The position numbers and the translations under genes were made by a program. A stretch of DNA of 64,000 nt from a bacterium D16-56 (GTDB lineage: Bacteria; Bacillota; Clostridia; Lachnospirales; Lachnospiraceae): assembly GCA_003611875.1 (NCBI GenBank), contig RAYY01000004.1, forward strand, positions 124,001-188,000, written 5' to 3'. The stretch's first letter is position 1, and each line of letters starts with the position of its first letter. The notes beneath the pieces were generated by a model. That model did no database searches and had not been told where the DNA came from. It saw nothing but the letters and a program-made list of their open reading frames with translations. Below are positions 1-9,356 of this stretch, in pieces.

Positions 1-137
1 TGGGCATACCGGAACCTTTCAATCTTCTGCTGCCTGTCTTCTGAAAGGATAGAGCACAGATAACGAAACCGTTCCTTTTCTTCCTCGCGTTCCCCCAAAA
101 GACCGGCAACATCCAATATATAAGCCTTTACAGCCAT
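1..137 (-). CDS. 4'-phosphopantetheinyl transferase (Sfp-like), N-terminal part only
   Basis: The gene starts at ATG 137 and runs off the left edge, so only about 45 residues are visible. The stretch LSEDRQQKIERFRY resembles the N-terminal signature of Sfp/HetI-type phosphopantetheinyl transferases, where a conserved Arg-Lys-Arg-Phe segment follows the start of the first subdomain. Such enzymes move the phosphopantetheine arm of CoA onto carrier proteins. The catalytic Mg-binding motifs would lie outside the window, so the family call is tentative. The start lies 6 bases after the stop of the nicotinamidase-like gene, which suggests they are co-transcribed. Confidence 0.55.
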   Translation of the reverse strand, partial: MAVKAYILDVAGLLGEREEEKERFRYLCSILSEDRQQKIERFRYA

Positions 138-143
138 CTTCTT

Positions 144-686
144 TTATTCCTCATCCTCTTTATCCTGCATAATATCAATCTGGCACATTCTCATAGTCTC
201 TAAAGCAGCCTTGTGGCTTTCCTCTGTAACTCCGGCACAGCAGGAAGGATCGACCTTAATCACAGTCCCTGGAAGCTTTGCCCGAAGAAGCAGGGCATTG
301 CTGACTACACAAATATCCGTACATAGCCCTGACAGCTCGATCTCCATCTCTCTGCCCAGGCTCAGCCGGTACATTTCCTCTGCCAGTTCTCCTGACCCAA
401 ATGTATACTTGTCATAAATCTTCGCCTGCGGCATAGCGGCACTTACCCCAGGATGAATCTGCCATCCTTCACTTTCCTTAATGCAATGTACTACAGGCAA
501 TTTCTTCCCTTCCAAAGTCTCCAGATAATTCTCAAAATGCGTATCTCTGGTGGCATAAATGTGCCCTGGCTCATACTCCTTGATCTTCTCTATCACCTTG
601 GGTACAATGGCCTTTGCCATGTCACTTCCCAAGGCCCCGTCAATAAAATCCTTCTGCATGTCAATCACGATCAAATATCGTTCCAT
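144..686 (-). CDS. Isochorismatase-family cysteine hydrolase, nicotinamidase-like
   Basis: About 180 residues, the usual size of the cysteine hydrolase superfamily. The N-terminus carries LIVIDMQKDF with the catalytic Asp, and the C-terminal half carries GLCTDICV with the nucleophilic Cys; a Lys sits between them as expected. Nicotinamidases in this family convert nicotinamide to nicotinate for NAD salvage; other members act on isochorismate or carbamoyl groups, so the substrate is an inference. The longest frame starts at 704, but ATG 686 has a GGAGAG site at good distance and begins directly with MERYLIVIDMQ, so it is preferred. The downstream phosphopantetheinyl transferase is 6 bases away. 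Confidence 0.85.
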   Translation of the reverse strand: MERYLIVIDMQKDFIDGALGSDMAKAIVPKVIEKIKEYEPGHIYATRDTHFENYLETLEGKKLPVVHCIKESEGWQIHPGVSAAMPQAKIYDKYTFGSGELAEEMYRLSLGREMEIELSGLCTDICVVSNALLLRAKLPGTVIKVDPSCCAGVTEESHKAALETMRMCQIDIMQDKEDEE

Positions 687-774
687 TTTCACACTCTCCA
701 TCATTTTTTAAATTAGAATCAATCCACTGGCTGTGATCCCTATATCCCTCTCTACAGCTCTTTGACAGCGGATT

Positions 775-2511
775 TTACCGGTTTGCCTTTTCCACCTTTA
801 CGTTTTTCCCCCGGATCCGCACCTGCTTCATGCACTCTAAAATCTCATCGGCACAATCCTCCGGCACCTCCACAAAGGTATATCGGTCATACATATCAAT
901 GCTCCCGATCATTCTCCCCGGTATCCCGCTCTCCCCGGCAACAGCTCCTAAAATATCTGCGGTCTTTACGTTCTGCTCCTTCCCCACATTAAAAAACAAG
1001 GTAGACATTCCCGTTCCCTGATTCTCTCTGCATCTTCGTCTTCCGGACCGCCTTTCTGGCTCCCCAATGCCATCCTCTCTTCGGATCCCTCTCCCGCTGT
1101 TATATTTTCCCGGAACTGTGCCCCTGCAATACCGGCCATCCCGGCTTTCCTTGCCGAAACGTCCCAAAGTCTCCAAAGCGCGGGCCTCCCGGTAATCATC
1201 AATAATATCTTCCTGGCTCTGGTCTCCCATACTCATCTGCACAAGCGCTGCCGCCAGATCCAAGGTCGTGTAATCCTCTTCCAGCAGCTTTTTCTCCACA
1301 ATTCGGATCATTCTTCCTAAATCCTTGTTACCGATCATCTCCTTCGCCTGTCCCAGAACCTTCTCTGCCTTGATTTCTGTAATATCGTCTATAGAAGGAA
1401 TTGCCTGAGGTATAATCCTGGTCTTACAATAACGCTGAATGTCCCGCAGCTTATACACCTCCCGCCCCACTACCAGGCTGAAGGCGATTCCCTTCCGCCC
1501 TGCCCGTCCTGTTCTTCCGATCCGATGGACATAATACTCATCATCCTGAGGAATGTCATAGTTAAACACTGCTTCCACATCCTCCACATCGATCCCTCTG
1601 GCTGCCACATCCGTAGCCACCAGAATCTCTGTGCGGCCGCTGCGGAAGGAATTCATCACCCGGTCCCGCTGCACCTGCTTTAAATCTCCATGAAGTCCTT
1701 CTGCAAAATATCCCCTTCCCTGCAGCTCGTCCACCAGTGCGTCCACCTGCCGCTTGGTATTGCAAAATGCCACTGACAGCTTTGGCCCGTATAAGTCCAG
1801 CAGGCGGCACATCACCTCCACCTTTGTCTTGGGCTTTACCTCATAATAATACTGGGTCACTTTTGGCACTGTCAGTTCTTTTTTTACTACCCGGATCACC
1901 TCAGGTTCCTTTTGAAAGGTCCGGGCGATCTTCATAATCGGGTCCGGCATGGTGGCAGAAAAAAGGATGGTCTGACGCTCTTTAGGCAATTGACTTAGGA
2001 TCGTCTCCATGTCCTCAAGAAATCCCATATTCAGCATCTCATCCGCCTCATCCATCACAACCGTATGAACCTGGTCAAGCTTTATGGTCTGACGCCTCAT
2101 ATGATCCATTACCCGCCCCGGCGTTCCGATTATAATCTGGGTGCCTTCTTTGAGCCAGCGAATCTGCCGTGCAATATCCTGACCGCCATAGACCGGCAGT
2201 ATCCTGACTCCACGCATAAACTTTGCCAGACTGCGAAGCTCCTCTGCCACTTGAATCGCCAGCTCCCTGGTAGGGCACAGCACCACTGCCTGCAGCTTTT
2301 TATTCCTGACGTCCAGCTTCTGCAGTATAGAAATCCCAAAGGCTGCCGTCTTTCCTGTTCCGGTCTGCGCCTGCCCGATAATATCCGTCCCCTTCATCTG
2401 TACTGGAATTGCCCTTGCCTGTATGGGAGTGGTCTCCTCAAAGCCCATAGCCGTAACGGCTCGAAGAATTCTTTCATCCAAACCCAGCTCCTCAAATCTT
2501 GTCATTTCCAT
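775..2511 (-). CDS. DEAD-box ATP-dependent RNA helicase with DbpA-type RNA-binding domain
   Basis: About 578 residues. Domains in order: Q-motif region (FEELGLDERIL...TTPIQ), motif I AQTGTGKT, motif Ia PTRELAIQ, motif II DEAD, motif III SAT, then the second RecA domain with HGDLKQVQRDRVM, TDVAARGIDV and HRIGRTGRAG. The last ~75 residues (LFFNVGKEQNV to the end) look like the DbpA/CsdA RNA-binding fold, so the protein belongs with the CshA/DeaD/DbpA group that remodels structured RNA and ribosome precursors. Between core and tail is an Arg/Gly-rich linker. The frame is open further upstream to 2670, but ATG 2511 with a GAGGACGGA site directly precedes the conserved start. No clear terminator is seen downstream. 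Confidence 0.93.
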   Translation of the reverse strand: MEMTRFEELGLDERILRAVTAMGFEETTPIQARAIPVQMKGTDIIGQAQTGTGKTAAFGISILQKLDVRNKKLQAVVLCPTRELAIQVAEELRSLAKFMRGVRILPVYGGQDIARQIRWLKEGTQIIIGTPGRVMDHMRRQTIKLDQVHTVVMDEADEMLNMGFLEDMETILSQLPKERQTILFSATMPDPIMKIARTFQKEPEVIRVVKKELTVPKVTQYYYEVKPKTKVEVMCRLLDLYGPKLSVAFCNTKRQVDALVDELQGRGYFAEGLHGDLKQVQRDRVMNSFRSGRTEILVATDVAARGIDVEDVEAVFNYDIPQDDEYYVHRIGRTGRAGRKGIAFSLVVGREVYKLRDIQRYCKTRIIPQAIPSIDDITEIKAEKVLGQAKEMIGNKDLGRMIRIVEKKLLEEDYTTLDLAAALVQMSMGDQSQEDIIDDYREARALETLGRFGKESRDGRYCRGTVPGKYNSGRGIRREDGIGEPERRSGRRRCRENQGTGMSTLFFNVGKEQNVKTADILGAVAGESGIPGRMIGSIDMYDRYTFVEVPEDCADEILECMKQVRIRGKNVKVEKANR

Positions 2512-2665
2512 AATTCCGTCCTCACTTTCCCGGCACGCTTCCTGCGTCCGCTTCTTACAAGTCATTCCCTTCTGCTGTCTCTCATACCTTTCTCCTGCAG
2601 CATATCCGGAACAAGTCTGAACATGCCTCCTGCCGGATGTACATTCCGCCCTGCAAGACATGGCA

Positions 2666-2707
2666 GGCATCCCTTACGGGATTTAGTTCCAATATACCGC
2701 CAAAAAG
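2666..2707. repeat. Shortened copy of the palindromic repeat seen at 26.4-26.6 kb
   Basis: This stretch reads GGCATCCCTTACGGG-ATTTAGTTCC-AATATACCGCCAAAAAGC. The same left arm (GGCATCCCTTGCGGGGATTT) and right arm (AATATACCGCAAAGC) occur at 26450-26532, where they enclose an extra palindromic core of about 35 bases that is missing here. It lies in the 206-base gap between the helicase start and the response-regulator stop, which holds no gene. Confidence 0.5.
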
Positions 2708-2717
2708 CTTTTACCCT

Positions 2718-3407
2718 CTACACCTTAAACCGGTATCCCACTCCCCAGATCGTCTCAATATACTGAGGCTTGGCCGTATTAAATTCAATCTTCTCCCGAA
2801 TCTTCTTTATATGCACGGTCACAGTAGCAATATCTCCCACAGACTCCATATCCCATATCTTGGAAAACAACTCCTCCTTCGTATACACATGGTTGGGATT
2901 CTGGGCAAGAAAGGTTAACAGATCAAACTCCTTAGTGGTAAAATTCTTCTCCTCCCCATTGATCCATACCCGCCTGGCTGTTCTGTCAATCTTCAGACCC
3001 CGGATCTCGATCACCTCATTCTCCGGGCTGCCGCTGCCGATCAGTCTCTCGTACCGAGCCAGATGAGCCTTGACACGGGCCACCATCTCGCTGGGACTGA
3101 AAGGCTTTGTCATATAATCGTCTGCTCCCAGACCAAGGCCCCGGATCTTATCAATGTCCTCCTTCTTGGCCGATACAATCATAATCGGCGTATTCTTCAC
3201 CTCCCGAAACTTTTTGCAAATCTCAAAACCATCCATGCCGGGCAGCATCAGGTCCAAAATCATCAAGTCAAAATCCTCATCCAGCGCACGCTTCAGTCCC
3301 TTAGAGCCATCCTCCTCCAGCTCCACCTCAAAATCACTCAGCTCCAGATAGTCCCGTTCCAGCTCTGCAATGCTGGTCTCATCCTCAATGATCAGTATCC
3401 TGCTCAT
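2718..3407 (-). CDS. OmpR/PhoB-family response regulator
   Basis: 229 residues, standard for the family. The receiver domain occupies residues 1-115, with acidic pocket EDE near residue 8, phospho-acceptor Asp52 in LMILDLMLPG, and the conserved Lys in MTKPFSP. A winged-helix DNA-binding domain follows from about residue 130 (WINGEEKNFTTKEFDLLTFLA ... VWGVGYRF-type end). The start overlaps the stop of the histidine kinase by 23 bases, so both proteins are made from one transcript in the order kinase then regulator. The stimulus and targets cannot be read from the sequence. Confidence 0.95.
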   Translation of the reverse strand: MSRILIIEDETSIAELERDYLELSDFEVELEEDGSKGLKRALDEDFDLMILDLMLPGMDGFEICKKFREVKNTPIMIVSAKKEDIDKIRGLGLGADDYMTKPFSPSEMVARVKAHLARYERLIGSGSPENEVIEIRGLKIDRTARRVWINGEEKNFTTKEFDLLTFLAQNPNHVYTKEELFSKIWDMESVGDIATVTVHIKKIREKIEFNTAKPQYIETIWGVGYRFKV

Positions 3408-4497
3408 GCTGTAAAACCTCCTGATATTTTCTCAAAACAAAATGCATCTCGGTTCCCATCCCCTCTTTACTTGTGGCCCAGATCCGTCCGCCATGATCCT
3501 CCACGATCTTTTTGACAATAGACAGTCCGATGCCGCTGCCACCCTGGGATGAATTGCGTGAGGAATCCGCACGATAAAACCGGTCAAAAATATACGGCAG
3601 ATCCTTGGCCGCAATTCCCCTCCCATTGTCCTCGATTTCTACCTGAACAAAATCTCCCACATCCTTAATCCGGATATTGATCATACCCCGTTCCTTGTCT
3701 AAGTATTTTACAGAATTGCCGATAATGTTGTTGATCACCCGCTTCATCTGCTCTGCATCTGCGATCACCAGCACATCATCACTGACATAGTTAAAATACC
3801 CGAACTCAATATTGCGGGACTCCATATCCAGTCCCACCTCCTCGGCACAGTCCCGGAAATATCCGTCCACGTTAATCTTGGAAAAGGCATAAGGAATCTT
3901 GTTGGTATCAATCTTAGAATAAAAGGTCAGCTCATCAATCAGACGGTCCATATCATTCGCCTTGCTGTATATGGTGCGGATGTACTTGTCCAGCTTCTCT
4001 GGCGAGGATGCCACCCCGTCCATAATTCCCTCCACGTAGCCCTTAATCGCCGTAATGGGGGTCTTTAGGTCGTGGGAAATATTGCTGATCAGCTCTTTAT
4101 TCTCCAGATCATCCTGAATCTTTTCCTCTGCATTTTCCTTCAGCCGGATCCGCATCTCCTCAAAATCCTGGCAGAGCTGACCGATCTCATCATCCTCCTC
4201 CACATCCATGGTAAAGTCCAAATTGCCGTCTCTGATCTTTCTGACCGCCTCCTGCAGCTTGCTGACCGGCCGCACCACCGAACGATATACCCACATAGTC
4301 AATGCTGCCGAAATGAACACCAGCATAAACACACCGGAGATCAGCATCTGCAGTACCATGCTTCTGACCTCAGGTCCAAAATCATCAAACCGATAAAGTA
4401 AAAAAAGCTTATTGAGAGAAAACAGCATTCCGGTAAAGATAATAGGAAGAATACTGAAAGTCAAAAATGCAATCAGCAATCGGGTCCGCATCTTCAT
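3385..4497 (-). CDS. Membrane sensor histidine kinase (HAMP-HisKA-HATPase)
   Basis: 370 residues. Two transmembrane helices (about 8-28 and 48-70) enclose a very short outside loop of roughly 20 residues, followed by a HAMP linker, the HisKA dimer domain with His142 in SNISHDLKTPITAIKGY, and an ATPase domain with N box (NNIIGNSVKY), DNGRGI, and GGSGIGLSIV. The small outer loop suggests sensing in the membrane or through a partner protein rather than by an outer ligand domain. It phosphorylates the regulator encoded by the overlapping next gene. A ribosome site (AAGGAG) precedes ATG 4497. Confidence 0.95.
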   Translation of the reverse strand: MKMRTRLLIAFLTFSILPIIFTGMLFSLNKLFLLYRFDDFGPEVRSMVLQMLISGVFMLVFISAALTMWVYRSVVRPVSKLQEAVRKIRDGNLDFTMDVEEDDEIGQLCQDFEEMRIRLKENAEEKIQDDLENKELISNISHDLKTPITAIKGYVEGIMDGVASSPEKLDKYIRTIYSKANDMDRLIDELTFYSKIDTNKIPYAFSKINVDGYFRDCAEEVGLDMESRNIEFGYFNYVSDDVLVIADAEQMKRVINNIIGNSVKYLDKERGMINIRIKDVGDFVQVEIEDNGRGIAAKDLPYIFDRFYRADSSRNSSQGGSGIGLSIVKKIVEDHGGRIWATSKEGMGTEMHFVLRKYQEVLQHEQDTDH

Positions 4498-4662
4498 AAA
4501 AAACGCACTCCTTTTTGGCAGACTGTATAAAAGGCAAGATTCCTCTAATATAATCAGTATACCATAAGAAATGCGTTTTGTTTATAAAACTATTCTAAAT
4601 TTTCAGTTTTTTATGGAAAGCTTTTTATTCCGCTTTTGTTTTGATTCTCTTAAAAGCCTTCC

Positions 4663-6954
4663 TTATCGGTTCCGGTTATAGTTAATCAGACATCCGGCTT
4701 TTACGATTTTTCTCTCATCCTCCGTCATATCTGCCACATACAGCCGAAGCTCTGTCACCTTTTCCCTAATCACATAAGCTCGCATATCCTTCATATCACC
4801 GTCTAACGCTGCCTTAATTCCCGGCACATAGATATAATCTCCCACCTCAAAGGCATCCGGCTCTGCCTCCATCTGGAAGGGAATCATTCCCCAGTTCATT
4901 ACATTGGATCGATACCGCTTCGTAGCATATTCCATACAGATATTGGCCAATCCGCCGATCACCCTCTGGCAGCTTGCCGCCTGCTCTCTGGCAGACCCGT
5001 CTCCCGGCCGTCTGGCATAGATCATGCTTCCGATCTCGGTCTCTGATGCCTTCACGTCCTCGTTTCCCGGAATGGTCCGAATCTTCTCAAACACCTCCGC
5101 CAGCTCCGGCTCTGCGTCTGTGGGGCAGATTCCCTCCGCCCTTGCCTTTTCCACCTTATCAACAACTTTGCTTCTTCCCACATACTGAGGATCTCTCCGG
5201 GACAAGGTAAATTCTGCCAGTCCCAAAGGATTGGAACGATAGGAGGAGGTCTCTCCGGACGGAATCAGCTCATCTGTCGTCGTCACCGAATCCAGGATCT
5301 TGGAGCATACCTTAAGCAGAATATTGTCTGTCAGCGGACTCATCTTTGGCCAGTCCTTAATATTGGGCCCATACACCAGCTCAGCCTTGGGGTCTTCCTT
5401 GCTATATCCCTGATAAATTCTTGCCTTATAGACACTGCCGTCAAACTCATATTCCGGCACCTGATAACCGTCCGCCACATCCGTAGCCGGTGTCAGGATC
5501 CCTCCGTTGGCTGCCGTAGCCGCAATGGAGCGGGCATCCATCAACGCTACTGCCGACATCTGTCCTGCTCCCGGCTTTGATCCCTCGCGGTTGGGGAAAT
5601 TCCGGGTGGTATGACGAATGGAAAATCCATTGTTGGCCGGTGTGTCCCCTGCCCCAAAGCATGGTCCGCAGAATGCAGTCTTTAATACAGCCCCTGCTGC
5701 CATCAAATCCGCAATGGCCCCTTTTCTCACCAGATCGATATACACTGGCTGGGAAGACGGATATACAGACAAAGAAAACGTGTCTGCGCCGCAGCTCTTT
5801 CCCTGCAGAATATGGGCAGCCTCCATCACATTGGTATAATTGCCGCCTGCACATCCGGCAATGATTCCCTGCGTCACCATCAGCTTTCCGTCTACAATCT
5901 TATCTGTCATAGAAAAATGCAGATCCGGATTTCCAGTGACCTTTTCCGCCTCCTCCTCAACACTCCTTAAAATATCGCCCAGGTTCTCATTCAGCTCCTG
6001 GATCTCATAGGTGTTGCTGGGATGGAACGGAAGTGCGATCATAGGCTTCACGGTACTCATATCCACATAGACCACGCCATCATAATAAGCAATCTGCGCC
6101 GGATTCAGTTCCCGATATTCTTCTCCCCTCCCATGCATGGAAAGAAATGCCTTTGTATCCTCATCGGTCTTCCAGATGGAGGAAAGGCAGGTGGTCTCTG
6201 TGGTCATCACATCAATTCCATTGCGGAAATCCGTGGTCATACTCTCAATTCCAGGACCCACAAACTCCATCACCTTATTCTTCACATACCCGCTCTTGTA
6301 AACCGCCCCGATAACAGCCAAAGCAATATCCTGGGGTCCAACCCCCGGCGCCGGCTTTCCGTCCAGATAAATCGCCACCACACCTGGATAATTCACATCA
6401 TAAGTATCGCATAAAAGCTGTTTTACCAGCTCGCCGCCGCCCTCGCCGATTGCCATGGTCCCTAATGCACCATAACGTGTATGGCTGTCTGAGCCTAATA
6501 TCATCTTCCCGCAGCCTGCCATCATTTCCCGCATATACTGATGAATTACCGCAATATGAGGCGGTACAAAAATACCGCCGTACTTTTTGCAGGCCGATAA
6601 GCCGAACACATGGTCATCCTCATTGATGGTTCCCCCTACCGCACACAGAGAATTGTGACAATTGGTCAGCACATAAGGGATCGGAAATTTCTCCATCCCG
6701 GACGCTTTGGCTGTCTGGATAATCCCTACAAAGGTTATATCATGGCTGGTCATGGCATCAAAGCGCACCCTCAGCTTATCCATATTTCCTGATGTATTGT
6801 GCTTCTCTAAAATGGAATAGGCAATGGTTCCCTTTCTTGCTTCCTCTTTATCAGCCGATCTTCCTGTCAGAGCTGCCACCTTCCCAGCCTCTGCCTCCGG
6901 CACCAGCTCTGAACCATTGACCAAAAACGCACCGCCCTCATACAATTTTACCAT
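4663..6954 (-). CDS. Aconitase-family hydratase (YbhJ-like)
   Basis: 763 residues from ATG 6954, chosen because it has a strong GAGGAGG site; the frame is open up to 7038. The iron-sulfur ligands of the aconitase superfamily are visible: one Cys in the GCAGGNYTN region and two in CGPC, followed by RNFPNREGS, the usual Arg/Asn active-site segment. A swivel domain with GMIPFQ ends the protein. The layout matches aconitase-family hydratases of unknown substrate such as E. coli YbhJ, not a classic AcnA or LeuC. It stands alone with its own promoter, so the substrate cannot be deduced from neighbours. Confidence 0.85.
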   Translation of the reverse strand: MVKLYEGGAFLVNGSELVPEAEAGKVAALTGRSADKEEARKGTIAYSILEKHNTSGNMDKLRVRFDAMTSHDITFVGIIQTAKASGMEKFPIPYVLTNCHNSLCAVGGTINEDDHVFGLSACKKYGGIFVPPHIAVIHQYMREMMAGCGKMILGSDSHTRYGALGTMAIGEGGGELVKQLLCDTYDVNYPGVVAIYLDGKPAPGVGPQDIALAVIGAVYKSGYVKNKVMEFVGPGIESMTTDFRNGIDVMTTETTCLSSIWKTDEDTKAFLSMHGRGEEYRELNPAQIAYYDGVVYVDMSTVKPMIALPFHPSNTYEIQELNENLGDILRSVEEEAEKVTGNPDLHFSMTDKIVDGKLMVTQGIIAGCAGGNYTNVMEAAHILQGKSCGADTFSLSVYPSSQPVYIDLVRKGAIADLMAAGAVLKTAFCGPCFGAGDTPANNGFSIRHTTRNFPNREGSKPGAGQMSAVALMDARSIAATAANGGILTPATDVADGYQVPEYEFDGSVYKARIYQGYSKEDPKAELVYGPNIKDWPKMSPLTDNILLKVCSKILDSVTTTDELIPSGETSSYRSNPLGLAEFTLSRRDPQYVGRSKVVDKVEKARAEGICPTDAEPELAEVFEKIRTIPGNEDVKASETEIGSMIYARRPGDGSAREQAASCQRVIGGLANICMEYATKRYRSNVMNWGMIPFQMEAEPDAFEVGDYIYVPGIKAALDGDMKDMRAYVIREKVTELRLYVADMTEDERKIVKAGCLINYNRNR

Positions 6955-7009
6955 TTTCACTTTCCTCCTCGATTTGATATTCAATGGCATTTCTCCTTTT
7001 GTTGATCTT

Positions 7010-7038
7010 ATTATATATACTTTTTTTGTAATAGGCAA
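7010..7038 (-). promoter_or_regulatory. Sigma-A type promoter for the hydratase gene
   Basis: On the minus strand TTGCCT (7033-7038) is followed after 17 bases by TATAAT (7010-7015). It lies about 55 bases upstream of the chosen ATG. The flanking DNA (7040-7180) is very A+T-rich with alternating TA runs and shows no gene. Confidence 0.7.
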
Positions 7039-7182
7039 ATACTATATATATTATATATATCATAGTAATATTCAATATCTTCTATCCTTTTCTCCATTCC
7101 TTCTGCCTAAACTCATGCTCAATCCCTTAGACACTATCCAGCTTAAAAACGATCTGACTTAAAAACCATCTACATTATACCT

Positions 7183-7214
7183 AAAAAAGTCCCGCGGCAC
7201 CGCCGCAGGACTTT
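7183..7214 (-). terminator. Rho-independent terminator of the coiled-coil gene
   Basis: A 13-pair stem (one G-T pair) around a GGT loop is followed by six T on the minus strand. It lies 8 bases past the stop of the gene at 7223. Confidence 0.9.
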
Positions 7215-7222
7215 CCTTTCTC

Positions 7223-8242
7223 TTATGCTCTCCTGGTATACTCTTTCTCCTTCTTCTGCCCATCCCCTGCCATCTGAGCCGCCACTGCACTGTATACAGC
7301 CTTCCCCTTTGAAAATCCAGGAGTCCCCTCTGCCCCTACATCCTCTCCAAGTACAACCATCCGCGCCTCCATAGCCTGAATCAAAGCCTGTTCCTCTCCA
7401 TATATTCCACTGATCTGCTGTCTTACATCCTCTGCCTGCTCTATCCTTTTTCTGGCAGCCTCTGCCTCGTCCACAGAAAGCTCGCCTCTGGTAACAGCCT
7501 CGCCATCCACCAAAGACTCACCGGTAGCCTTTTTAAAGATCTTCCTCTCATTCTCCTTTTCCTCGCCTTCCGGTATCCTATCCTGCATAGCCTTCACCTC
7601 GTTCTCCTTCTTCTGATCAGAAACCTCCTCTTTCACCTTTCCCCCGTCCCATCTGCGAAGCTTCTTCATCTTCCGCTCCCTGTGTACCTGCTCCTTTGCA
7701 GCCTTCTCTAATTTTTCTCTCTTTTTTCGGTCCAGCTCAATCTTCCAGGGCTTGACGGATACTGCATCCCGGGTATCCTCCTCTGCAGCCAGAAACTGAG
7801 CGATGCGGATCAGCTCAAATTCCGGATCCTCCTTGTCGGAGGAAGCCACAGACTGAGCCATCTTTTCCAGCTTGATCTGCTCCGCCTCATCCCGGGTCTT
7901 CGCCTCCTTCAGCCTCTGCTCATATTGATCCCTCTCCTTCTGTAAGGCCACGACCTTCCGGTATAGCTCCGGTGCATACCGGCGCAGAAACTCCAGTTCT
8001 TCCCCTGTAAGCCTGGCTCCTGCCTTCAGCTTATTCTTAATTTTCTGAAGCTTTCTCTGGATCTGGGACTTGCTTAAGCCGGATCGTTTCGACGAGATCG
8101 ACTTGACAAACAACACGCTGGTCCGGCTGACTCCCGTCCCCAGTATAGGCGATGGATTGCCTCCCTGCTTCAAAGCCCACTGATGCTCCTGCCTGACAGA
8201 CTTGAGATATTGATTTAAACTGCCTATTGTCTCCAATCCCAT
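7223..8242 (-). CDS. Highly charged coiled-coil protein of unknown function
   Basis: 339 residues from ATG 8242, which has an AGGGGG site; the frame is open to 8290. No enzyme motif was recognised. The N-terminal 60 residues are mixed, followed by long Lys/Glu/Arg/Gln-rich helices (about 60-130 and 165-300) predicted by eye to form coiled coils, with segments such as KIKNKLKAGARLTGEELEFLRRYAPELYRKV. There is no signal peptide or membrane helix, so it is probably cytoplasmic. It has its own terminator and is not tightly linked to neighbours. Proteins of this look are found in Lachnospiraceae without assigned role; this is recollection, not a search result. Confidence 0.75.
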   Translation of the reverse strand: MGLETIGSLNQYLKSVRQEHQWALKQGGNPSPILGTGVSRTSVLFVKSISSKRSGLSKSQIQRKLQKIKNKLKAGARLTGEELEFLRRYAPELYRKVVALQKERDQYEQRLKEAKTRDEAEQIKLEKMAQSVASSDKEDPEFELIRIAQFLAAEEDTRDAVSVKPWKIELDRKKREKLEKAAKEQVHRERKMKKLRRWDGGKVKEEVSDQKKENEVKAMQDRIPEGEEKENERKIFKKATGESLVDGEAVTRGELSVDEAEAARKRIEQAEDVRQQISGIYGEEQALIQAMEARMVVLGEDVGAEGTPGFSKGKAVYSAVAAQMAGDGQKKEKEYTRRA

Positions 8243-8364
8243 AACGCTACCCCCTGCCGTTCTTTTTTGCCAACCATTACTGCCAACCACACAAGATCCT
8301 CTTGTAGGTTATTTCGGCTCATCCCTGATATTTATTAAGAAAAAGCCGCAAAAAACAGGAAAAA

Positions 8365-8393
8365 GATGGCATCCCTTACGGTTATGCCATCTC
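8365..8393 (-). terminator. Terminator after the patatin gene
   Basis: AGATGGCAT (8365-8373) pairs with ATGCCATCT (8385-8393); on the minus strand the stem is followed by TTTTTCC. The loop side contains GGCATCCCTTACGG, a word also present in the repeats near 2.67 kb and 26.45 kb. Confidence 0.75.
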
Positions 8394-8424
8394 CTGCCCG
8401 CTCCATATGCTGATTTGCCTTTCC

Positions 8425-9321
8425 TCACAGGATTGCCCCAGAAATATCTTCTGCTCTCGTCATCTTGATATTCTCCCTCCACTGCTTGAGTTCCTCCAGC
8501 CGCCTTAATGTATCAAGCCTTCCCAAATCATATGTCCACTGCAGCTTTTTAGGGTCATGCTCCATGCGCCCAATGGTCAGCTCCTTGCTGGGTCTTAATA
8601 CAAACGCCTCCCCGGCCTGCTCAAGCCGGCGGATATAGCGGACAGTCTTATTATAATCCAAATGGCGTCTGCTCACTGCCCGCACAAAACGAGGATACCG
8701 AAAATACCGCAGCTTTACCATAGCGCTGGCTTCTGCCTTCTTCACATACCCCTCCTGCCTGGTCAGCACCACCACATTTTTCCGAAATCCCATCCTGCGG
8801 AATGCCCGCACCGGAACACTGTCCGTACAGGCACCGTCAAGCAGCTTCATCCCGTTTATCCGAACGATTCTGGAAATACAGGGCAAGGATGCAGATGCCC
8901 GCATAATATCCACATGGGTTCTCATATCCGTCAGACGCAGATACTCCGGCCTTCCGGTCTCCACATTGCTGCAGGTAGCATAAAACTCGGTCTTTGACCG
9001 CTTAAATGCTTCATAATCATAAGGCTCCAACCGGTCCGGCAGATCATGGTAGCAGAATTTTTCCCCTACCATATTCCCGGTCAGCAGGAAATTCCAAAGG
9101 CTCATAAAACGCCAGTCACGGCAGTACCTCTTATAATAGCGAATGCTCCTGCCTCTTTGCCCCGACAGGTAGGAGCATCCATGGACTACCCCTGCCGACA
9201 CACCGATCACACCGTCAAAGGCAATCCCCTTCTCCAAAAACACATCCAGCACACCAGCCGTATAAATCCCGCGCATGCCGCCTCCTTCCAGCACCAGCCC
9301 GGTCTTTTCCTGACAATTCAT
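8425..9321 (-). CDS. Patatin-like phospholipase
   Basis: 298 residues. The oxyanion-hole motif GGGMRG and the nucleophile elbow GVSAG (Ser about residue 42) are near the N-terminus, and the catalytic Asp is in LLDGACTDSVP. These form the Ser-Asp dyad of patatin-type acyl hydrolases; this subgroup resembles E. coli YjjU. It has no signal peptide and is expected to act on lipids from the cytoplasmic side. TTG 9333 also opens the frame, but it abuts the AGGAGG site, so ATG 9321 is the better start. The gene follows the debranching-enzyme gene by about 35 bases and probably shares its transcript, though no functional link is evident. Confidence 0.88.
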   Translation of the reverse strand: MNCQEKTGLVLEGGGMRGIYTAGVLDVFLEKGIAFDGVIGVSAGVVHGCSYLSGQRGRSIRYYKRYCRDWRFMSLWNFLLTGNMVGEKFCYHDLPDRLEPYDYEAFKRSKTEFYATCSNVETGRPEYLRLTDMRTHVDIMRASASLPCISRIVRINGMKLLDGACTDSVPVRAFRRMGFRKNVVVLTRQEGYVKKAEASAMVKLRYFRYPRFVRAVSRRHLDYNKTVRYIRRLEQAGEAFVLRPSKELTIGRMEHDPKKLQWTYDLGRLDTLRRLEELKQWRENIKMTRAEDISGAIL

Positions 9322-9356
9322 TTCCTTTTTCAACCTCCTGTTACCACAAAATCTTC

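Noticed and set aside
2065-2766. Long plus-strand open frame inside the helicase gene
   Set aside because: It is antisense to a clear DEAD-box helicase, has no family motif and no ribosome site; a frame shadow.
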